Below, piece by piece: positions 59,362 to 64,000 of a stretch of 64,000 nt of DNA. Below the pieces are notes generated by a model. The model saw only the letters and a list, made by a program, of their open reading frames with translations. It had not been told where the DNA came from and did not search any database. The DNA comes from JAFGVL01 sp963662245 (GTDB lineage Bacteria > Bacteroidota > Bacteroidia > Bacteroidales > Paludibacteraceae). A program made the translations under genes and the position numbers. Location of the stretch: NCBI GenBank assembly GCA_963662245.2, contig CAXXVQ010000009.1, positions 620,001-684,000 of the forward strand, written 5' to 3'. The stretch's first letter is position 1. Each line of letters starts with the position of its first letter.

Positions 59362-59369
59362 TATATTTG
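59362..59369 (+). promoter_or_regulatory. Putative -7 box of the methyltransferase transcript
   Basis: TATATTTG matches TAnnTTTG. Transcription from here would give a leader of roughly 145 nt before the ATG at 59523, enough to include the hairpins described next. Confidence 0.45.
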
Positions 59370-59410
59370 TAGCACTAAAATTAGTTGATGTTTAAATTTA
59401 AAAAGGATTT

Positions 59411-59495
59411 GGTTGGGTAAATAGGTATTGACGCCGGTCAATGCTTATCCCTTGGTTTGTACTCAGGCATAGTTTTGCTTGAGTCATTTTTATAT
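59411..59495 (+). promoter_or_regulatory. Structured leader upstream of a SAM-dependent methyltransferase
   Basis: The first structure is GGGTAA (59415-59420) against TTATCCC (59445-59451), enclosing a perfect stem ATTGAC-GCCG-GTCAAT (59427-59442). The second is ACTCAGGCA (59461-59469) against TGCTTGAGT (59476-59484), followed by CATTTTTAT. An aptamer-plus-terminator arrangement is possible. It does not match a riboswitch class I recognise. Confidence 0.45.
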
Positions 59496-59522
59496 CCATT
59501 ATTAACATAAAATTTAAATATC

Positions 59523-60296
59523 ATGAGTAACGATAATAAATCTATTCACGAATTCGATTTCGACCTAATTTGTAATTATTACGCAACAGTAAAGCGACAA
59601 GGGCCCGGTAGTCCGCAAGTGACTTTGAAGGCATTAAGCTTTATTGATAATCTGACCGAAAATTCTCGCATTGCCGATATCGGTTGTGGTACAGGAGGTC
59701 AAACAATGGTTTTGGCTAAACATGCCCCCGGAATAATAACAGGAATTGACTTGTTTCCCATTTTTATAGACTTGTTTAATAAAAATGCAGCAAATGAAAA
59801 TCTTGCTGATAGAGTAAAAGGAGAGGTTGGTTCTATGCATAACCTTCATTTTCAGGCTGAGGAGCTTGACCTAATTTGGTCAGAAGGAGCTATTTACAAT
59901 ATCGGTTTCGAGCAAGGTTTGCGTGAGTGGCGTAAATACTTGAAAAAAGGCGGCTTTGTTGCTGTTTCGGAAGCGTCGTGGTTTACCAATGATCGCCCGG
60001 CTGAGATTGAAGAGTTTTGGATGGATGAATATTTGCAGATAGATACAATCCCTAATAAATTAGCTCAGATGCAAAATGCAGGATATGTTCCTGTAGCTAG
60101 TTTTATTTTACCGGATAGTTGTTGGCTTGAGGATTTTTATGCGCCACAGGTTGAGGCTCAAAAGAAATTTCTAGAAGAAAACAAGGGTAATAAAATGGCA
60201 GAGGAGTTTATTGCTAATCAGCGCCATGAAATGCAGTTGTACAATAAGTATAAGGAGTATTATGGCTATGCATTTTATATCGGAAGAAAGATATAA
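59523..60296 (+). CDS. Class I SAM-dependent methyltransferase
   Basis: The 257-residue product has the class I fold: motif I IADIGCGTGGQT (about 50-61), the acidic residue in TGIDLFP, and the LIWSEGAIYNIGFEQGL segment near motif IV. It resembles small-molecule methyltransferases of Bacteroidota. The substrate is unknown. It has a long structured leader and a strong terminator, so it is expressed alone. Confidence 0.88.
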   Translation: MSNDNKSIHEFDFDLICNYYATVKRQGPGSPQVTLKALSFIDNLTENSRIADIGCGTGGQTMVLAKHAPGIITGIDLFPIFIDLFNKNAANENLADRVKGEVGSMHNLHFQAEELDLIWSEGAIYNIGFEQGLREWRKYLKKGGFVAVSEASWFTNDRPAEIEEFWMDEYLQIDTIPNKLAQMQNAGYVPVASFILPDSCWLEDFYAPQVEAQKKFLEENKGNKMAEEFIANQRHEMQLYNKYKEYYGYAFYIGRKI

Positions 60297-60311
60297 TAAA
60301 GCTCTATAGTG

Positions 60312-60340
60312 AGGCTGCCTCTTAGTGGGCAGCCTTTTTT
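60312..60340 (+). terminator. Terminator of the methyltransferase gene
   Basis: AGGCTGCC and GGCAGCC form a GC-rich stem over an 8-nt loop with six Ts after it. Confidence 0.92.
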
Positions 60341-60419
60341 CTTAGTTTTAAAAAAAGGATTCATGGTTTATATTAAATACTTCATGCGTTAAAAATAAGT
60401 GTTCAATATTAGTACTGCC

Positions 60420-60447
60420 TTGAATGGTATGAACTTTAATACCTTTG
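60420..60447 (+). promoter_or_regulatory. Promoter of the PAS kinase operon
   Basis: TTG at 60420-60422 and TACCTTTG at 60440-60447 are 17 bp apart, fitting the Bacteroidota consensus TTTG-N17-23-TAnnTTTG. The start codon is 27 nt downstream. Confidence 0.65.
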
Positions 60448-60473
60448 TAAAAGGTTTTTGAAAAAGAATTTTA

Positions 60474-63146
60474 ATGAAAGCAACATCATTGATATCTAGA
60501 ATAGGACAGATTCTTTATAAGGGAAAATCTCAATATAAAGAGGAATGCAAGCGTAAGGTTGAGCTAGCCGAAAGAGAAAGCGAAACCTTATACCAAACCA
60601 TTATTGAAAATTCATTGGACGGTGTAGTCCTCATGCAAGGGTTTAAGGTGTTGTATTTCAATAGAATCTTTGCTGAGTTGTTGGGTTATACACAAGAGGA
60701 GTTGTACCAAGTAGATCCAATGGAGGTGATTGCCTATAAGGATAGAGAAAAGGTTTTTAACTATTATGAACGGCAACTAAACGGTGAGTTGAAAAACTAC
60801 AACTTTATAATTGAGATGCTGCGAAAAGATGGCTCCCACTTTACTGCGGAATTAAATGTTGGAGCTATTCAGTTTAAAGGAAATTTGACCTCAATAATTG
60901 CAATTAGAGATATTACCCAAAAGGAAAAACTGGCTCAGGCTTTACGCGAGAGCGAGCAGAACTATAAAACATTGGTAGAGAATTCTCAAGATGGTTTTGC
61001 AATTGTCAGAGCTAATAAAGTGTTGTTTGCAAATCCTGCCTATTGTCGTATGCTTGGCTATACACCTGAGCAACTTTATAAAATGAATGCCTTGGATGTT
61101 TTGCATCCTGATGATGTGGCTAAACTCCTTAAAATGGGTGAGCGAAGTAGAACCATGTATACCGGAACTATCAACATGTCATATCGCATGGTAACAATAT
61201 CCGGTGATGTGCGTGAATGTGAGTCAAGTTCCACTATGATAAAATATGGTGGAGAATGGGCAAATTTTTTTACTGTGCATGATGTTACGGAAAGTAATCG
61301 TATGCAGAAGGCATTGTCTGAAAGTGAACGAAAATTTAGGGAACTGACAGAAATGCTTCCACAAGCTGTTTATGAGTTGGATGAGAATAATAAGCCAACT
61401 TTTATGAATAAAACAGGGCGAGACATGTTTCTGTTGGGAGATGCTGATTTCATTGGAGACAAAGCATATGACTTTTTTATTCCCGAAGATGCAGAGCGAA
61501 TGAACGAGGATTTGAATGGTGCTGCTAGAAGGGCTAATCCTGTAAATCCTAATCTTGAATTAGCTTCCCCTAGAGCAAAAGGATACACAGCAAAGCGTGC
61601 GGATGGTACTACCTTTCCGGTGTTAATATACGGAACACCAATTTTTGAAGATGGCGTTTTTAGAGGTTCGCGCGGGATTATTATTGATATCACAGAACGC
61701 GTTCGAATGGAAAATGAGCTTCGTTTGAGTGAAGAAAGGTTCCGCGAATTGGCCGATTTTCTTCCACAAACCATATATGAAATAGATCTTAAAGGAAATC
61801 TGCTTTATGTGAATAAAACCGGTATGGAAATATTTGGTTTGTCAGAGGCGGACTATGGAAAACCTCGACATGAATCATTTGTTCCCGAAGACAGAGATCG
61901 GAATTTTAATAACTTAATGCTCACAATGAAAGGGGAACGCAAGGGAACTGTAGCTGATTATATGGCTATAGGTAAAAATGGTCGCAAATTTCCGGTATTG
62001 ATTTATGGGATTCCTTTAGTAAAAGACGGGGAAATAAAAGGTGCCAGAGGGATGATTGTCGATATTTCTGAGCGGAAAGAGACAGAGCAGGCTCTTAAAG
62101 AAAGCGAAGAGAAATATCGAATGTTGGTAGATGATGCCAACGATGGAATTGTACTTACTCAAGAAGGTAAACTAAAGCTTGTAAACAAGGCAATGTGTAA
62201 AATATTGCAATATGATTTTGCCGAATTTAAAGATAAACCGTTTTATGATTTTATTTTTCCTGATGATAGGGCTCAAATGCTTGGATATCATCAAAGACGA
62301 ATGTCCGGCGAAGAGTTTACAATTTTATATAGAGCCCGTCTAATAAGACGAGACGGCGAAATAATTACCGTAGAATTAAATGCCCGAACTTTATATTTTA
62401 ATAACCAACCTGCTGCATTTATAATTATTCGGGATATTTCAGAGAGGATAGCGATAGAAAATGAATTGAAGGCGGCAAAAGAGCAACTTGAGAAACTTAA
62501 CAAGAATCTGGAAAACATGGTGGCAGAAAGTTCTGAGAAGCTTGCTGAAACACATATGCAATTAGTTAATCTTCAAAAAGAGAACCTTCAATCGCAGTTT
62601 GATGTATTGCGTCAGCAGGTAAATCCACACTTCCTTTTCAATAGTTTGAATGTACTTACTTCGTTGATAAAAATTGAACCTGATTTGGCCGAACAGTTTT
62701 CTGAGCATTTATCTAAAGTGTATAGATATGTGCTTGAAAATAAGGATAATGAGCTGGTGAGTTTAAGCACTGAACTAAAGTTTTTAGATGCATATATTTT
62801 CTTGTTAAATATTCGTTTTGTAGACAAAATCAAAGTGAATATTTCGATCCCGGACAATAAGCTTAATAACAAACTTATTCCGTTAGCTATGCAGCTATTG
62901 ATTGAGAATGCAATTAAGCATAATATCATGAGTAAATCTGCTCCGTTGGTGATAGATATTTTTATTGATAAAAATAATTTCTTGAACATTATCAATAATC
63001 TTCAAGAACGACCAACTCATATCGTTTCAACGGGTGTCGGCTTGAAAAATATTGAAAACAGATATTTACTTTTAAATAATACAAAACCAGTGTTTGAGAA
63101 AACAGAAACACAGTTTGTGGCTAAGGTTCCGTTAGTGGAGAAATAA
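60474..63146 (+). CDS. Multi-PAS sensor histidine kinase of the LytS/YehU type
   Basis: The 890-residue product has no transmembrane segment. Five PAS domains follow one another (roughly 36-150, 160-280, 285-405, 410-530 and 540-660); repeated SEEKYRMLVDDANDGIV and IIRDISER-like segments mark them. A coiled coil (about 662-700) leads to a His_kinase domain with QQVNPHFLFNSLN, where His719 is the phosphorylation site. A GHKL ATPase part ends the protein (LLIENAIKHN, GVGLKNIENRY). It should be a cytoplasmic sensor that signals to the LytTR-type regulators downstream. Confidence 0.93.
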   Translation: MKATSLISRIGQILYKGKSQYKEECKRKVELAERESETLYQTIIENSLDGVVLMQGFKVLYFNRIFAELLGYTQEELYQVDPMEVIAYKDREKVFNYYERQLNGELKNYNFIIEMLRKDGSHFTAELNVGAIQFKGNLTSIIAIRDITQKEKLAQALRESEQNYKTLVENSQDGFAIVRANKVLFANPAYCRMLGYTPEQLYKMNALDVLHPDDVAKLLKMGERSRTMYTGTINMSYRMVTISGDVRECESSSTMIKYGGEWANFFTVHDVTESNRMQKALSESERKFRELTEMLPQAVYELDENNKPTFMNKTGRDMFLLGDADFIGDKAYDFFIPEDAERMNEDLNGAARRANPVNPNLELASPRAKGYTAKRADGTTFPVLIYGTPIFEDGVFRGSRGIIIDITERVRMENELRLSEERFRELADFLPQTIYEIDLKGNLLYVNKTGMEIFGLSEADYGKPRHESFVPEDRDRNFNNLMLTMKGERKGTVADYMAIGKNGRKFPVLIYGIPLVKDGEIKGARGMIVDISERKETEQALKESEEKYRMLVDDANDGIVLTQEGKLKLVNKAMCKILQYDFAEFKDKPFYDFIFPDDRAQMLGYHQRRMSGEEFTILYRARLIRRDGEIITVELNARTLYFNNQPAAFIIIRDISERIAIENELKAAKEQLEKLNKNLENMVAESSEKLAETHMQLVNLQKENLQSQFDVLRQQVNPHFLFNSLNVLTSLIKIEPDLAEQFSEHLSKVYRYVLENKDNELVSLSTELKFLDAYIFLLNIRFVDKIKVNISIPDNKLNNKLIPLAMQLLIENAIKHNIMSKSAPLVIDIFIDKNNFLNIINNLQERPTHIVSTGVGLKNIENRYLLLNNTKPVFEKTETQFVAKVPLVEK

Positions 63147-63155
63147 AATATTTAC

Positions 63156-63575
63156 ATGAAAATAGTTATTGTAGAAGATGAGTTTTTTGCAGCTCGCAGG
63201 TTGGAAAATATGATACATGAATATGATTCGTCAATCAAGATACTTGCAAAGCTAGAGTCTGTAAAAGAGTCAGTGGATTGGTTTAAAGAAAATGAACAAC
63301 CGGATTTGATTTTTCTGGATATTCATCTGGATGATGATTTGAGTTTTTCCATTTTTAAAGAGGTAGAGATTTCTTGTCCGATAATTTTTACTACAGCAAC
63401 AGATGAATTCGCAACTCAGGCATTTTTAATGCATAGCATTGGCTATCTGCATAAACCAATCATACAAGATGACCTGAATCTGGTTCTGAAAACATATCAA
63501 CAAACTACGGTAACTCCAATGGTTATTGATGGAAAGATATTTGATGAAATAATTAATCAAAAGAATAAAAACTAA
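63156..63575 (+). CDS. Receiver-only response regulator, related to LytTR regulators
   Basis: The 139-residue product is a CheY-like receiver with EDE at 7-9, Asp55 in FLDIHLDD, Thr80 and Lys100 in LHKP. It stops shortly after the receiver (residue 139) with no LytTR DNA-binding domain. It is more than half identical to the start of the next gene, so the pair looks like a tandem duplication in which this copy lost or never had the output domain. It lies 9 nt after the kinase gene. Confidence 0.88.
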   Translation: MKIVIVEDEFFAARRLENMIHEYDSSIKILAKLESVKESVDWFKENEQPDLIFLDIHLDDDLSFSIFKEVEISCPIIFTTATDEFATQAFLMHSIGYLHKPIIQDDLNLVLKTYQQTTVTPMVIDGKIFDEIINQKNKN

Positions 63576-63579
63576 GCTT

Positions 63580-64000
63580 ATGAAAGCATTAATCATTGAA
63601 GACGAATATTTTGCAGCTGAAAGGTTGGAGAAATTAGTGCTGGGATGTGATTCGTCCATTCAAATTTTGGGCAAACTACAATCGGTGGAGGAGGCGGTGC
63701 AATGGCTTAAAAGTAACTCACAGCCCGATGTGATCTTCTTGGATATTCAGCTGGAAGATGATTTGAGTTTTTCTATTTTTGAGCAGGTGGAGGTAAAGTC
63801 AAATATTATTTTTACCACTGCTTTTGATGAATATGCTATTCGTGCGTTCAAGCATAAGAGCATAGATTATTTGTTGAAGCCTATTTCAAAAGAGGATTTA
63901 TGTGCGGCATTGAAAAAGCATAACGATTGGAGTGTACAGCAGTTGCCTGATTATAAAGAGCTTATTGGTCTTCTGAAGCAAAGCTCAAATGAATACAGAG
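63580..64000 (+). CDS. LytTR-type response regulator, N-terminal part (cut by the window end)
   Basis: The frame opens MKALIIEDEYFAAERLEKLV four bases after the previous stop and runs off the window after about 140 codons. The receiver has Asp55 in FLDIQLED, Thr80 and Lys100 in LLKP. The sequence after residue 120 is a linker. A C-terminal LytTR DNA-binding domain is expected beyond the window, because the kinase is of the LytS type. Confidence 0.85.
   Translation, partial: MKALIIEDEYFAAERLEKLVLGCDSSIQILGKLQSVEEAVQWLKSNSQPDVIFLDIQLEDDLSFSIFEQVEVKSNIIFTTAFDEYAIRAFKHKSIDYLLKPISKEDLCAALKKHNDWSVQQLPDYKELIGLLKQSSNEYR

Noticed and set aside
1..64000. CRISPR arrays, rRNA or separate tRNA genes
   Set aside because: No regularly spaced repeats and no rRNA blocks were seen; the only tRNA-like fold found is the tmRNA end.

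Overview
The window is from a low-GC member of the Bacteroidota, probably Bacteroidales-like. The signs are a tmRNA tag ending GENNYALAA, several TAnnTTTG -7 promoter boxes, a type IX secretion C-terminal domain, an OmpA protein and a TonB-type receptor with carboxypeptidase-regulatory-like domains, a DUF2027-Smr protein, and a LytS-type kinase next to LytTR-type receivers. Genus cannot be told from the sequence alone.

Layout. 1-10.7 kb: the conserved nusG(end)-rplK-rplA-rplJ-rplL-rpoB-rpoC block. 10.8-12.9 kb: an EF-G paralog whose catalytic switch II histidine is alanine. 13.0-20.3 kb: a thiamine operon (thiS-thiC-thiE-like-thiD-thiE-thiG-thiH-thiF-like) behind a TPP riboswitch, with palindromic repeats in most gene gaps. 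20.3-22.8 kb: a frameshifted small membrane protein gene, a HEPN/MNT (HepT-MntA type) toxin-antitoxin pair and a D-2-hydroxyacid dehydrogenase. 22.8-26.5 kb: an ECF sigma factor and a membrane-anchored anti-sigma/TonB-like protein, divergent from a VWA protein. 26.5-32.2 kb: repeats and MITE-like elements, a DUF1254 lipoprotein, a T9SS cargo protein and guaA. 32.3-39.3 kb: mlaE, queA, Smr protein, a coiled-coil protein with zapA, rny, tmRNA and an OmpA protein. 39.3-47.3 kb: a TetR-controlled efflux operon (tetR-tolC-hlyD-two ABC ATPases-two ABC-2 permeases) carrying an embedded four-helix-bundle gene. 47.3-50.6 kb: an NlpC/P60 lipoprotein and an outer-membrane receptor. 50.6-57.8 kb: an accessory block with a tripartite HipBST-like toxin-antitoxin locus, a hydrolase, a WYL regulator, and a type II restriction-modification pair whose methyltransferase starts with an integrase-like Arm DNA-binding domain. 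58.0-64.0 kb: an AraC/GyrI regulator, a methyltransferase with a structured leader, a multi-PAS LytS-type kinase and two tandem response regulators, the second cut by the window end.

The most unusual items are the Arm-domain/cytosine methyltransferase fusion, whose promoter carries TGTCYG hexamers in 6-bp register; the HipBST locus with a mirrored pair of GTGC-N8-GCAC sites; the EF-G paralog without its catalytic histidine; and three families of short inverted-repeat elements, two with visible target-site duplications. One of these interrupts a repeat whose uninterrupted copy is also in the window. Families, motifs and coordinates were read from the sequence by eye; no database search was run.
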